The notes below the pieces were generated by a model. It was not told the DNA's origin and did no database searches. It saw only the letters and a list, made by a program, of their open reading frames with translations. The translations under genes and the position numbers were made by a program. From the NCBI GenBank assembly GCA_019114985.1, contig DXEM01000032.1:1-64000 (forward strand): a stretch of DNA of 64,000 nt. The letters run 5' to 3'. The stretch comes from Candidatus Anaerostipes excrementavium. GTDB taxonomy: Bacteria > Bacillota > Clostridia > Lachnospirales > Lachnospiraceae. Of this stretch, positions 9,449-19,507 are shown piece by piece; the stretch's first letter is position 1; the number at the start of each line of letters is the position of its first letter.

Positions 9449-10420
9449 CTATTTTCGATCTGCAATCCACTTTTCAATCTCATCCATCGTTGCCATCGCT
9501 GCCAAAGCGCCTTCCTTTGTGGAAGTATTAGCTGCATAAGCATTGGAAAAATCAAGATATTCATGGAGCTTGTCTTTGCTGACACTATCAAGATCTTCCA
9601 CTTCATCTCTCAGGATACAGAATAAGAACGCTCCGATGAAGGAATCTCCGGCACCGGTGGTATCCCGCACTTCAATGGAATATCCCGGAGCTTCTACCAT
9701 GCCGTCTTTGGTGTAGATCTCCGCACCATCTGCCCCTTTGGTGTAGATGACATACTTGGTTCTTCCGCCAAGGATCTCAGGCACTGCATCTTTGATATCC
9801 GTCTTTCCTGTGATAAACTCCAGCTCTTCGTCTGAGATTTTCACAATGTCTGCATATGGAATGAAATCATTAACAGTCTTTTTAAGAGCATCCAAATCAT
9901 CCCAAAGGGAGAATCTAAGATTTGGATCAAAGGATACTTTTACCCCTTTCTCAATTGCCATGTCGATTAATTTCTTGTGTGCTTCCTTCATTGGAGATTC
10001 CACAAGATCGACACTGCAGAAATGGATCATTCCGCAGTCATCCAAAATATCTTCCGGAATATCCTCCACGCTGTATCTTAAGTCCGCGCTGTTCTTACGG
10101 TAGAACTTGAAATCACGATTGCCGTCTGCTGCCAGGGATACGAACGCAAGAGCAGTTTCACCTTCCTGATCTCTCTCGATATTTGAGGTATCAATTCCCG
10201 CATCGTTTAAGACGTCAATAATATAATCTCCGAACGGATCGTCGCCAAGTTTTGTCAGCATCTTGGACGGAATTCCAAGTTTCGTTACCGCTCCGATAAC
10301 ATTTGCCGGAGCGCCCCCCGCAACTCTTGTAAAAGACGGAACATCCTTCAATCTCTGACCTTTCACATCCGGAATAAAATCAATCAGCGCTTCTCCGATT
10401 CCACATAACCTATTCTTCAT
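9449..10420 (-). CDS. scrK: Fructokinase (PfkB family)
   Basis: GGAPANVIGAVTKLG and DTTGAGDSFIGAFL; downstream of sucrose hydrolase. Confidence 0.88.
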   Translation of the reverse strand: MKNRLCGIGEALIDFIPDVKGQRLKDVPSFTRVAGGAPANVIGAVTKLGIPSKMLTKLGDDPFGDYIIDVLNDAGIDTSNIERDQEGETALAFVSLAADGNRDFKFYRKNSADLRYSVEDIPEDILDDCGMIHFCSVDLVESPMKEAHKKLIDMAIEKGVKVSFDPNLRFSLWDDLDALKKTVNDFIPYADIVKISDEELEFITGKTDIKDAVPEILGGRTKYVIYTKGADGAEIYTKDGMVEAPGYSIEVRDTTGAGDSFIGAFLFCILRDEVEDLDSVSKDKLHEYLDFSNAYAANTSTKEGALAAMATMDEIEKWIADRK

Positions 10421-11873
10421 TACATCCTCCTTCGATTAAAAAGGACTTTAACGGATAAACTGTCATAGTTCCTTCACACTCTCCCTGGATAGAAACATTT
10501 CCCTTCAAGCTGTAGATTCTTGAAGTAAATACTTCTTCTCCATGGTTCACAAAAATCTCTATCGATGACGTATCGGCAAAAATCTGCAGGTATTCCAAAG
10601 ATTCAACTCGTACTTTCCTTGTTGTCCTGCCTGCACCGTATTCTCCGAGATCCAATGTAAGAATTTTATCCTTATAAGAAAGTGTGATTCCTTCCCTTAA
10701 AGTCATTGTCATATCCTTACACTTATTATACTCGACAATTGCCTCATAAACAACATCATCCAGCTGTTTTTTCTCTGCTTCGTCAAATGTCATCTTCGTT
10801 TCGCCGCAGCGAAGTTTTTTCAATTCTTCGATTGGCTCCTGAATGAATTTTCCATCTCTCAGAGACACCTGTCTCGGAATTGTAAGGGCATGCTGCCATC
10901 CGTCTTCTACTGTCGGATTTGTATATTCAGCATCCGGAATCCCCATCCATCCGATCAGAATCCTTCTTCCCTTCTCATCTTCAAAGGTTTGCTGAGCATA
11001 AAAGTCAAATCCTCGATCCATTAATTTGATATCTTCAATCTTAGATTCTTTCGTATCAAAATCATAGGTCAGCTTCATAGCTGTAGATTGATGCGGATTA
11101 TGATATTCAAACCCCTGCGGTTTTACACCCTGCGGACAGCAGGTCAAAATAAGTTGCCCGTCAATTTCAAATAAATCCGGGCATTCCCACATATACCCAA
11201 ATTTCTCATCTGTAGTAATGCGATCAAAATATTCCCAGTGTTTTCGATCCTCTGACTGATATAAAAGAACCATACCTTTGTCATTCCGATCTCTCGCCCC
11301 AAGAACCATGTAATATTTTCCATCATGTTTTAATATTTGGGGATCTCTTACATGGTTGCTGATATCCTCAGGACAATTATCAAGCGTCATCAGCAATTCT
11401 TTTGATGAAAATTCATATCCGTCTTTGCTGGTAAACATCACTGTATTGCTCTCACGCCCTGAATTGATATAGTCATAGTCATCCCGGTCAAATCGCTTCA
11501 CATTTCCTGTATAATAGAAATAGATCGTGTCGTCTTCCACGAACGCAGATCCGGAATAAACCCCGTGGGCATCGAAATCCTGGTCCGGAAATAATACCGG
11601 ACCATAATCTCGATAATGTACAAAATCTTTTGTGGTACAATGGGCCCACAGTTTTAATTCTCCTGTTGGTTCAAAAGGCGTGTACTGATAAAAAATATGA
11701 TAGGTTCCGTGAAATTGGCATAAGCCGTTCGGGTCATTAAGCCACCCGGTTTCCGGCATCAGATGAAACTGAAGCCTTCTGGGATCCGCTGCTACCTTTT
11801 CCCGATATTCTTTATTTTCCTGATACCATTTGTTATAATCTTCTTTCAGAACTTTTTTATATTTCTCAAACAT
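10410..11873 (-). CDS. scrB: Sucrose-6-phosphate hydrolase (GH32)
   Basis: GWLNDPNGLCQF, ECPDLF, HVRDPQI GH32 motifs. Confidence 0.93.
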   Translation of the reverse strand: MFEKYKKVLKEDYNKWYQENKEYREKVAADPRRLQFHLMPETGWLNDPNGLCQFHGTYHIFYQYTPFEPTGELKLWAHCTTKDFVHYRDYGPVLFPDQDFDAHGVYSGSAFVEDDTIYFYYTGNVKRFDRDDYDYINSGRESNTVMFTSKDGYEFSSKELLMTLDNCPEDISNHVRDPQILKHDGKYYMVLGARDRNDKGMVLLYQSEDRKHWEYFDRITTDEKFGYMWECPDLFEIDGQLILTCCPQGVKPQGFEYHNPHQSTAMKLTYDFDTKESKIEDIKLMDRGFDFYAQQTFEDEKGRRILIGWMGIPDAEYTNPTVEDGWQHALTIPRQVSLRDGKFIQEPIEELKKLRCGETKMTFDEAEKKQLDDVVYEAIVEYNKCKDMTMTLREGITLSYKDKILTLDLGEYGAGRTTRKVRVESLEYLQIFADTSSIEIFVNHGEEVFTSRIYSLKGNVSIQGECEGTMTVYPLKSFLIEGGCNEE

Positions 11874-11898
11874 CCTTTTTCCCTTTCTGGAATTTTAT

Positions 11899-13821
11899 TT
11901 ATTTTAACGTCATGATCTTCTGATCATTATCTGCCTTCTGGGCAGGTGTTACTTCCAATGTTTTACCATTAGCATCTGCCACTAAGAACATGGTCTGTGT
12001 CTGATATCCTTTTTTCTTTACCAAATCCATATCAAAAGACAACAGTTTATCACCTTTCTTGATCTGGTCTCCGGCATCTACATATAATTCGAAACCTTCT
12101 CCCTCCATTTTTACGGTATCGATTCCTGCATGGATTAAAAGCTCCACACCGGATCCTAATGTAATTCCGATGGCATGTTTTGTTGGGAATACAAGGCTGA
12201 TCTTTCCGTCTGCCGGTGCGTAAATAACACCTTCTTCCGGATTGATTGCCACACCATCTCCCATTGCTTTGGAAGCAAATGCCGCATCATTGGACTGGTC
12301 AATCGGAAGGACTTCACCTTTCATTGGAGAATAAAGATCTTCCGGTCCTTCTGCAGCTTTGGTCTCAGGAATTTCTTTTGTCTCCGTTTTTGCCTCTTCT
12401 GTCTTTTTCGTTCCGGTTTCTTCTTCTCCCAGATGAAATTTCTTCCAGAAGATCACCGTAAGTACCGCAGATACTGCCATAGATAAGATCAAACCAATGA
12501 AGAAGTTTGGATAATCTTTTGGAAGCATAGAGATGAATCCAGGAATTCCGGCAGCTCCTAATGCCTGTGCCAAAACTTTCATTGCTGCGCAGTAAGCGCT
12601 TCCTACTGCAGATCCGATGATTGCTGCGTAGAATGGATATTTTAATTTCAATGTTACACCAAACATTGCCGGCTCTGTGATTCCCAGAAGAGCGGAAACA
12701 CCAGATGCAGAACAGATGGATTTCATCTTTTCATTCTTTGTCAGGAACAAAACAGCGATAACGGCAGCTCCCTGAGCAACGTTGTTCATACTTGCTGTTG
12801 TAAAGATAAAACTTCCTCCCGTACGAGCTACGTCTGCAATTAACTGTGTCTCGATGGCAATAAAGCTATGATGCATACCTGTCAGACAGATCGGTGCATA
12901 TGCAAGTCCAAAGAGTCCGCCTCCGATGAATCCAAGTGTATTATATAACCATGTGATACCTGCTGCAAGCAGATTACCGGCTTCTCTTAAAACTGGTCCT
13001 ACGATAATAAATGTCAGGAACGACGTTACGATGATCGATAACAGCGGCGTCGTTAAGTTATCCAGCCAAGTCGGTGTTACCTTATGCAATTTCTTTTCAA
13101 TCGTCGCCAAAATAAATGCAACTGCTAATACCGGAAGAACGGTTCCCTGATATCCGATCGCTTCGATCTCAAATCCAAAGATATTCCAAATCGGCGGATC
13201 CGCAATTCCAATGCTGTAAGCATTTAACAGATCCGGATGCACCATGATCATACCCATGGCCGCTCCCAGATATGGGTTGCCGCCAAATTTCTTCGTTGCA
13301 CTAAATCCGATCAATACCGGAAGGAATGTAAACGGCGCATTCGCAAATGTGTTGATCGCTGTTGCTAATCCCTGCCACTGCGGATATACTTCAATGATCG
13401 ATTTTCCATCGAGCAGTCCTGAAGTCAGAATGTTATTAAGACCCATCAGCAGACCGCCGGCAACGATCGCCGGAATAATCGGTACGAAGATATCACTTAA
13501 CATCTTAACGAGTCTTTGAATAACATTTCCCTTTTTTTCTTCTGGTTCATCATCTGCTGCCGGGCCTACATCGCCTCCCAGCTGCTTCTGAACTTCGTCA
13601 CAGACCAAGTTTACAAGACCTGATCCAAAGATAATCTGAAACTGTGACTGAGTTAAAAAAACTCCTTTCACACCTTCAATGTCGCTGACTGCATCTTCGT
13701 TCCTTAAGTCGTTGTTCTTAAGCTGCAGCCGTAAACGTGTTGCACAATGCTGGACAGATTTGATATTATCTTTTCCGCCGACATTTTCGATAACCTGACT
13801 GGCAATCTTTGCGTAATCCAT
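11899..13821 (-). CDS. PTS glucose/sucrose/beta-glucoside family IIBCA, likely sucrose
   Basis: IIB KSVQHCATRLR; IIC; IIA FPTKHAIGITLGSGVELLIHAGIDTVKMEG; adjacent to scrB/scrK. Confidence 0.9.
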   Translation of the reverse strand: MDYAKIASQVIENVGGKDNIKSVQHCATRLRLQLKNNDLRNEDAVSDIEGVKGVFLTQSQFQIIFGSGLVNLVCDEVQKQLGGDVGPAADDEPEEKKGNVIQRLVKMLSDIFVPIIPAIVAGGLLMGLNNILTSGLLDGKSIIEVYPQWQGLATAINTFANAPFTFLPVLIGFSATKKFGGNPYLGAAMGMIMVHPDLLNAYSIGIADPPIWNIFGFEIEAIGYQGTVLPVLAVAFILATIEKKLHKVTPTWLDNLTTPLLSIIVTSFLTFIIVGPVLREAGNLLAAGITWLYNTLGFIGGGLFGLAYAPICLTGMHHSFIAIETQLIADVARTGGSFIFTTASMNNVAQGAAVIAVLFLTKNEKMKSICSASGVSALLGITEPAMFGVTLKLKYPFYAAIIGSAVGSAYCAAMKVLAQALGAAGIPGFISMLPKDYPNFFIGLILSMAVSAVLTVIFWKKFHLGEEETGTKKTEEAKTETKEIPETKAAEGPEDLYSPMKGEVLPIDQSNDAAFASKAMGDGVAINPEEGVIYAPADGKISLVFPTKHAIGITLGSGVELLIHAGIDTVKMEGEGFELYVDAGDQIKKGDKLLSFDMDLVKKKGYQTQTMFLVADANGKTLEVTPAQKADNDQKIMTLK

Positions 13822-13849
13822 ATCTTCTCTCCTTTTCTTGATTTAATTG

Positions 13850-13868
13850 TGGTATCGGTTCCATATTT
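13850..13868. promoter_or_regulatory. LacI-family operator O1
   Basis: TGGTATCGGTTCCATATTT, near-palindromic core TGGTATC/GGTTCCA; identical 19-mer at 13909. Confidence 0.8.
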
Positions 13869-13870
13869 GT

Positions 13871-13899
13871 ATTATATGACTTTTCCAATATAATGTCAA
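13871..13899 (-). promoter_or_regulatory. Sigma-A promoter of the sucrose operon
   Basis: TTGACA - 17 bp - TATAAT on minus strand, between the two operator copies. Confidence 0.88.
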
Positions 13900-13908
13900 T
13901 AGTTTTCA

Positions 13909-13927
13909 TGGTATCGGTTCCATATTT
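13909..13927. promoter_or_regulatory. LacI-family operator O2
   Basis: Second exact copy of TGGTATCGGTTCCATATTT, 59 bp from O1. Confidence 0.8.
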
Positions 13928-13950
13928 TTTCGTTGATTTTTTTCCATAGA

Positions 13951-13992
13951 AAAACAGAGGGAGTATATGACCTGCAAGCCATATGCTCCCTC
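13951..13992 (-). terminator. Terminator-like hairpin downstream of YhaN-like gene
   Basis: agggagcatatg...catatactccctctgttttt on minus strand. Confidence 0.55.
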
Positions 13993-14036
13993 CGGGATAT
14001 AATATCTTTTTCCTATATTTTTAAGTTCACAGATTT

Positions 14037-15371
14037 CTACAATGCCGTCAGATGAAACTTTATGTTCATTTCTTCCATAATATTTATCATTTCCCGTCTT
14101 CCGGTGAATAAGATGATCTGGCGATCTTTCTCTTTTCCCAAATAAGATAATGTTTGTTTCAAACGTTGATCATCATAATTTCCAAAGACATCATCCAAAA
14201 ATAACGGAAATCCATCATCCTGATACAGCAGTTCCCCTGCCGCCAGCCGGAGAGCAAAGTAAAGCTGTTCTGCCGTTGCGTTGCTTAAATATTTCATATC
14301 GATATATCTGCTGCCCTGTTTTACCATCATCTCCATCGATGGATTCATCACTGCTTTTTCATATCTGCCTCCGGTCATCTCTCCAAATATCTCTGAGATT
14401 TTGTCATTTAATTCTTCTCCAAAGGTCTTCTGAACGTTGGCAGCAGCTGTCTCGATGGCCCAGATAGCCTGATCGATCCAATGAATCTCCTGCTCTGCTG
14501 CTTTTTTCCCGCGAAATGACCTTTGATATTCCTGTTCTAAGGCCTGGACTTCTTTTTTTCGTTCCAGGAGATGTTCTTTCTCCAATCGGACAACTTCCAA
14601 TTGATGTCGAATCTCATTTTGCCGGATTTCTTCCTGATCTCTGCCAAACAGCCTCCGAATCCATCGCAGAATTCTTTGAAACAGCGATTCTTCTTTCTTC
14701 TGATGCAGTTTTTGGAATAATGCTTCCTCCTCTGCTTCATATCGTCCCAGTTTTGCTTCATCAAATGGATGTTCTCCCAGACGCTGTCTTAACTGTTCAT
14801 TTTGCCGGAACACAGGATCTTTTCGGATTTCTCTTCTTTTTTTCTTTAATTCGTTGACTGCCTTACGGATATCCAATCTGGCATCTCGGCTGCTCCTTAA
14901 ATTTGCCATAGAATTTTGCAGGATCATCTGCATCTCTTTTCCGGCACGAATGTCCGACTGGGTCATAGATGCTGTATTCTGAAAAGCTTCCATAGAATTT
15001 TCAAAAAGGGTCCCTCGAAGACTTTGTCCGGGAAGAGCAATCTCTTCCATAGAATCTTCCACGAACAGCCGGACATTCTGATTTCCTGACAGAAAATCTC
15101 TTTGAATCCGATAGGAGACTCCATCCTTTTCGACGACCATGAAACCTCCATATCTTCCTCCATCCATCGGCAGATATCTGGTATAATCATCTTTTCTCGC
15201 CGCCGCTCCTCGACCTTTCTCCAATCCAAATAACATATAGAGCATGAATTGACGCAGCGTGGTTTTGCCCGCTTCGTTCCTTCCGTAAATCACCTGGATT
15301 CCATCGGACAGTTCTGTATGGAAATTATGAAGTTTTCCAAATCCGTCTATGGATATTTCCTTTATCTTCAT
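14037..15371 (-). CDS. Short AAA/SbcC-like ATPase (YhaN-like)
   Basis: IYGRNEAGKTTLRQF Walker A, central coiled coil, C-terminal PLFLDDVFGNYDDQR Walker B; start overlaps upstream stop. Confidence 0.8.
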   Translation of the reverse strand: MKIKEISIDGFGKLHNFHTELSDGIQVIYGRNEAGKTTLRQFMLYMLFGLEKGRGAAARKDDYTRYLPMDGGRYGGFMVVEKDGVSYRIQRDFLSGNQNVRLFVEDSMEEIALPGQSLRGTLFENSMEAFQNTASMTQSDIRAGKEMQMILQNSMANLRSSRDARLDIRKAVNELKKKRREIRKDPVFRQNEQLRQRLGEHPFDEAKLGRYEAEEEALFQKLHQKKEESLFQRILRWIRRLFGRDQEEIRQNEIRHQLEVVRLEKEHLLERKKEVQALEQEYQRSFRGKKAAEQEIHWIDQAIWAIETAAANVQKTFGEELNDKISEIFGEMTGGRYEKAVMNPSMEMMVKQGSRYIDMKYLSNATAEQLYFALRLAAGELLYQDDGFPLFLDDVFGNYDDQRLKQTLSYLGKEKDRQIILFTGRREMINIMEEMNIKFHLTAL

Positions 15372-16408
15372 GCCTCTCTCTCCTTGGAATCTGCCAGCGC
15401 TTCCATGGCGTAATGAAGCGCTTTTGGTTCATCCTTTAATAAGTCTGCCACCTGCCGCATCAAAAGATTATCTTCCTTGGATAATCCTTTGCTTTCCCAG
15501 ATACTTTTTGTCTGATCCTTAATCTCATAGATCCGATGCCTCTCCCTAAGCCGTTCTGTATCAAGATCGATCCCCGGATCCATCGTTCCTTTTAGGACAA
15601 TTTCATGAATATTTTCCTCTCCTCGGTAGGCAATCTCCGTTTCTATCCGATCCAGAATCTCCTCACCGCTCATTTCTTCCGTAACCAAAACTTCGGTCTG
15701 CATATACTCTCTCTTGGCAAAGGGAACAAAGGAAATAATCTTTTTCTCCTCGCTGATTTCTCCTTCCATAAATCCATGAGCGCCTGTCTCTGTATGATCC
15801 AACGGCTCTAGAGAACCCGCATAAGCCATCAAATCTTCAAAAATGATTTCCGGCTTATGGATATGCCCCAAAGCAATATAGTCAAATCCAGACCATTTTA
15901 ACTTTTCTTTTTGGATTGGAATATGTTTTTCATCTCCTCCATGAGCCAAAAGGATTCGGATATCCTCTCCATCCTCCAATTGAATCGAGTCATACAACGG
16001 CTCTGTGATCTGATCCTGCCAGTAACTAAGTCCATAGATCGCCGCAGAAAGTCTTGGCAGTCTTACTTTCTCAAGTTCCGGGCTTTTTAAAAATATGGTA
16101 TCTGACTCCCACTCATAACATTCCAGACTGCAGCCCTTCTTTAAATAATCATGGTTTCCGGCAATCCAGACCGTTTTTGTTCTATCCAGACGTTTCAACA
16201 GATAATCGACTTCCCGAATGTCCATAAGAGACGGCGGCCGATCAAAAAAATCACCGGAAATCAACAAAAGATCTGTTTTCTGTTCGTTTGCGTAAGAGAG
16301 AACCCTTCGAAACGTTTCCTTGATCTCCTTTGTCCGCTCTTTTCCCCAGGGCTGATCACGATCCGGCATAGCACCCCAATGTACGTCTGCAATATGGATC
16401 AATTTCAT
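15368..16408 (-). CDS. SbcD/YhaO-like DNA repair metallophosphoesterase
   Basis: MKLIHIADVHWG, ISGDFFDRPP, IAGNHDYL, ALGHIHKPE. Confidence 0.85.
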   Translation of the reverse strand: MKLIHIADVHWGAMPDRDQPWGKERTKEIKETFRRVLSYANEQKTDLLLISGDFFDRPPSLMDIREVDYLLKRLDRTKTVWIAGNHDYLKKGCSLECYEWESDTIFLKSPELEKVRLPRLSAAIYGLSYWQDQITEPLYDSIQLEDGEDIRILLAHGGDEKHIPIQKEKLKWSGFDYIALGHIHKPEIIFEDLMAYAGSLEPLDHTETGAHGFMEGEISEEKKIISFVPFAKREYMQTEVLVTEEMSGEEILDRIETEIAYRGEENIHEIVLKGTMDPGIDLDTERLRERHRIYEIKDQTKSIWESKGLSKEDNLLMRQVADLLKDEPKALHYAMEALADSKEREA

Positions 16409-17409
16409 TTGGCATCTCCTTTATTCTTTTTTACGCTTTTACCCTCGATAAAAGTATAATCTACGACCTGTCTTTTGGACACTCTCTTTTTCTGGATCAT
16501 TTTAAGAATCGTCTCCGCTCCAAAATAACCCATCCCATAGGAATCGAATTTGAGCGTAGTAAGTTCCGGAGTCAGCAGAGTGCTTTCATCGTATCCGCCA
16601 AATCCAACCACAGAGACATCATCCGGAATTCTCTTTCCTGCTTCATGCAGGATCTTATAGGCTCCAAATGCCAGCCGGTCTGTAGCACAGATGATCGCAT
16701 CCAGATCCGGAGCTTTCTCGAGGATCTCCCTGGCAACCTTCTGTCCTCCGATAAAACTATAATCACTTTTTCCGACAATCGGATCGGTGATTCCACATTC
16801 TTGCAGCCCATCCAATACACCTTGTTTCCTGCGGATACCTACCGCTTCATCTGTCTCATAGACCCCGATATATCCTACTTTACGGTGCCCTGCTTTTCCG
16901 ATATAGGTTCCCATGTGTTTTCCTGCACGATAATCATCATCTACAATGGAAATCCCCTCATCATATTCCTGAGCCAGGACAACGACCGGAATCTGGATCT
17001 CCTGAAACAGTTCTTTATGATCCTGTGTAATCGCGATGGAGCTGATCAAGATTCCATCTACATTTAACTGAAGCAGACGCTGAATATTCTCCAGTTCCTG
17101 GTCAATATCATGATCAGAGCTCTGGATCAACGTCGTATAATTCTTTTCTCTTAAGTAACGATCAATGCTGGTAACGACACGGCCGGTAATTTTGGAATTG
17201 AGGGTAGGAACAATGACCCCAATCAAATTGCTTTGTTTTGCCTTCAGCCTGGCAAACGTATTGGGCATGTAATTATATTCTTTGATTACTTTTTGAATTT
17301 TCTCCTTCGTTTCCTGTTTTACATAACCGCCGTTAAAAAAGCGGGAAACCGTGCTTTTTCCCACACCTGACAGCTCCGCAATATCTGCCATCGTCATCTT
17401 TTTTGCCAT
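16405..17409 (-). CDS. LacI-family transcriptional regulator
   Basis: MTMADIAELSGVGKSTVSRFFNGGYV helix-turn-helix; periplasmic-binding-like C-domain. Confidence 0.92.
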   Translation of the reverse strand: MAKKMTMADIAELSGVGKSTVSRFFNGGYVKQETKEKIQKVIKEYNYMPNTFARLKAKQSNLIGVIVPTLNSKITGRVVTSIDRYLREKNYTTLIQSSDHDIDQELENIQRLLQLNVDGILISSIAITQDHKELFQEIQIPVVVLAQEYDEGISIVDDDYRAGKHMGTYIGKAGHRKVGYIGVYETDEAVGIRRKQGVLDGLQECGITDPIVGKSDYSFIGGQKVAREILEKAPDLDAIICATDRLAFGAYKILHEAGKRIPDDVSVVGFGGYDESTLLTPELTTLKFDSYGMGYFGAETILKMIQKKRVSKRQVVDYTFIEGKSVKKNKGDAK

Positions 17410-17563
17410 TGATCCACCACTTTCTTCCTATACATAGAACTTCCTTTTGCCGTTCTCTGTTAACTGCATGAGCACAGGCTGTTCCGCAAAACGGAAGCAG
17501 CCTGTGCTTAATGACTTTATTATAACTGACCCAGCGGCAAGAAACAATATTTCCTGTTGGAAA

Positions 17564-19489
17564 TTATTTTAATCTCATAACCTCTGTCTGATTGTTTGCT
17601 TTTGACGCCGGAGTTACGGTGAGCGCTTTCCCTTTGTCATCTGCAACTAAGAACATGATCTGCGGGCTGTAGCCCTTTTTCTCTACAAGTTTGGTATCAA
17701 AAGCGATCAATTTGTCGCCTTTTTTCACACGATCTCCTGCTTTCACAAAATCGTTAAATCCTTCGCCTTCCATTTTCACCGTATCAATACCGGCGTGGAT
17801 CAAAAGTTCTGCTCCGGAATCTAAGGTAATTCCAATGGCATGTTTGGTCGGGAATACCAGGCTGATCGTACCATCCGCCGGGGCATATACCGTGCCGTCT
17901 GTTGGGTTGATGGCAACACCATCTCCCATTGCTTTGGAAGCAAACGCTGCGTCTGCCGCCTGGTCAATCGGAATGACTTCACCTTCTGCCGGAGAGTAAA
18001 GAATCTCTTCTTTTCCAGGATTTACCGGCTCTTTTACGGCTGCCGTTTCTACCTGTGCTGCATTGGATTCTTTTTTCCCGTTTCCTGCTTTATCTGTGAT
18101 TCCGATTGCAAATGTAAACAGGAATCCTGCTGCCAGGGCAGCAACATGAGCGATAATGTAGCTGATGTATCCGCCGCCGGCAGGATCTGCCAGAGCAATT
18201 CCCGGAACGACGGTTGTTCCGAATCCAAGTGCTGTTACATGCAGCAAATAGATCATTGCTCCTCCGATTGCTCCTCCTAAACATCCTCCGACTAACGGAT
18301 AGCGGTAACGGATGTTAATACCGAACAATGCAGGCTCTGTAATACCGAACAATACAGAGATAAAACTTGGAATACAAAGTTCTTTTGTTTTCATTTCTTT
18401 AAAATGTCTGGAAAGGTATCCAAGCACTGCTCCGCCCTGAGCAATAATTGCTACAGACATCAGCGGATTTAAAAAGTTTCTTCCTGTGTCAGCCAGTAAC
18501 TGAGCTTCCACGGCTCCGAATACATGGTGAAGACCGGTGATAACGATCAGCTGCTGTACACCGGAGAAGATCGCATATCCGAGGATACCAAGATTCTGCG
18601 TCATCCATACCAGTCCGGAAGTGATTCCGGAAGCAAGTCCTCTTCCGATTGGTCCTACGATAAAGAACAAAAGCAATGCACTTACCAAAGTCGTCAGCAG
18701 CGGAGATACCAGAAGGCGAATCACTTCCGGAACTTTCTTTTCAAAAAAGATATCCAGTTTTGCCGTTACAACACCAATCAGCAATGCAACGATGATTCCT
18801 CCTTGATATCCAACCAATTCTACCGGGAATCCTAAGATATGAAGAACTTCTACATCAACGGTTCCCTGAGTCGCTGCATAAGCATCTGCCAAGCTGTTGG
18901 ACAGCATGATACAGCCCATGACAATACCAAGGATCGGTCTTCCTCCGAATCTCTTGCAGGCGCTGTAGGCAACTGCCAGCGGCAGGAAACCGAAAATAGC
19001 TCCGGATGAAATATTAATGATTCGGTTCAATCCAAACAAGGTCTCGTTTTGCTGTACCGCGTCCATATTGCCAAGGACTCCGGAGATTCCTGTCAGCAGC
19101 GCCGCCGCCAGGATTCCCGGCATAATATCGATAAATACATCGGATAAGGCTTTCATGACTCTTTGCAGCGGATTCATTTTCTGATTCGCCTCAGTTTTTA
19201 AATCACTTAAGCTCATATTTTTCATCTGTACGTCATCTGCGAATACTTCATAAACTGCATTGACCAATCCTGCACCAAAAATAATCTGCAGCTGATCTCC
19301 TGCAACGAAGACACCTTTTACAAGATCTACATCTTCAATGCCTTCCATATCAACGATATCAAGGTTCTTTAATACGATCCTTAATCTCGTCGCACAATGA
19401 GCGGTTCCCTGGATATTGTCTTTCCCTCCGACTAAACGGATCAGATCCTGGGAAATTTTTTCATATTGTTGGTTTCTTTCCTGACTCAT
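17564..19489 (-). CDS. PTS glucose/beta-glucoside family IIBCA, substrate unknown
   Basis: IIB GTAHCATRLRIVLKN; IIA FPTKHAIGITLDSGAELLIHAGIDTVKMEG. Confidence 0.88.
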   Translation of the reverse strand: MSQERNQQYEKISQDLIRLVGGKDNIQGTAHCATRLRIVLKNLDIVDMEGIEDVDLVKGVFVAGDQLQIIFGAGLVNAVYEVFADDVQMKNMSLSDLKTEANQKMNPLQRVMKALSDVFIDIMPGILAAALLTGISGVLGNMDAVQQNETLFGLNRIINISSGAIFGFLPLAVAYSACKRFGGRPILGIVMGCIMLSNSLADAYAATQGTVDVEVLHILGFPVELVGYQGGIIVALLIGVVTAKLDIFFEKKVPEVIRLLVSPLLTTLVSALLLFFIVGPIGRGLASGITSGLVWMTQNLGILGYAIFSGVQQLIVITGLHHVFGAVEAQLLADTGRNFLNPLMSVAIIAQGGAVLGYLSRHFKEMKTKELCIPSFISVLFGITEPALFGINIRYRYPLVGGCLGGAIGGAMIYLLHVTALGFGTTVVPGIALADPAGGGYISYIIAHVAALAAGFLFTFAIGITDKAGNGKKESNAAQVETAAVKEPVNPGKEEILYSPAEGEVIPIDQAADAAFASKAMGDGVAINPTDGTVYAPADGTISLVFPTKHAIGITLDSGAELLIHAGIDTVKMEGEGFNDFVKAGDRVKKGDKLIAFDTKLVEKKGYSPQIMFLVADDKGKALTVTPASKANNQTEVMRLK

Positions 19490-19507
19490 TCTTATTCCTC
19501 CCTTACA

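Noticed and set aside
17471-17510. Long hairpin agcacaggctgttccgcaaaacggaagcagcctgtgct downstream of the second PTS
   Set aside because: No U-tract on the minus strand, so not called as terminator; may be a processing or attenuation structure but support is weak.
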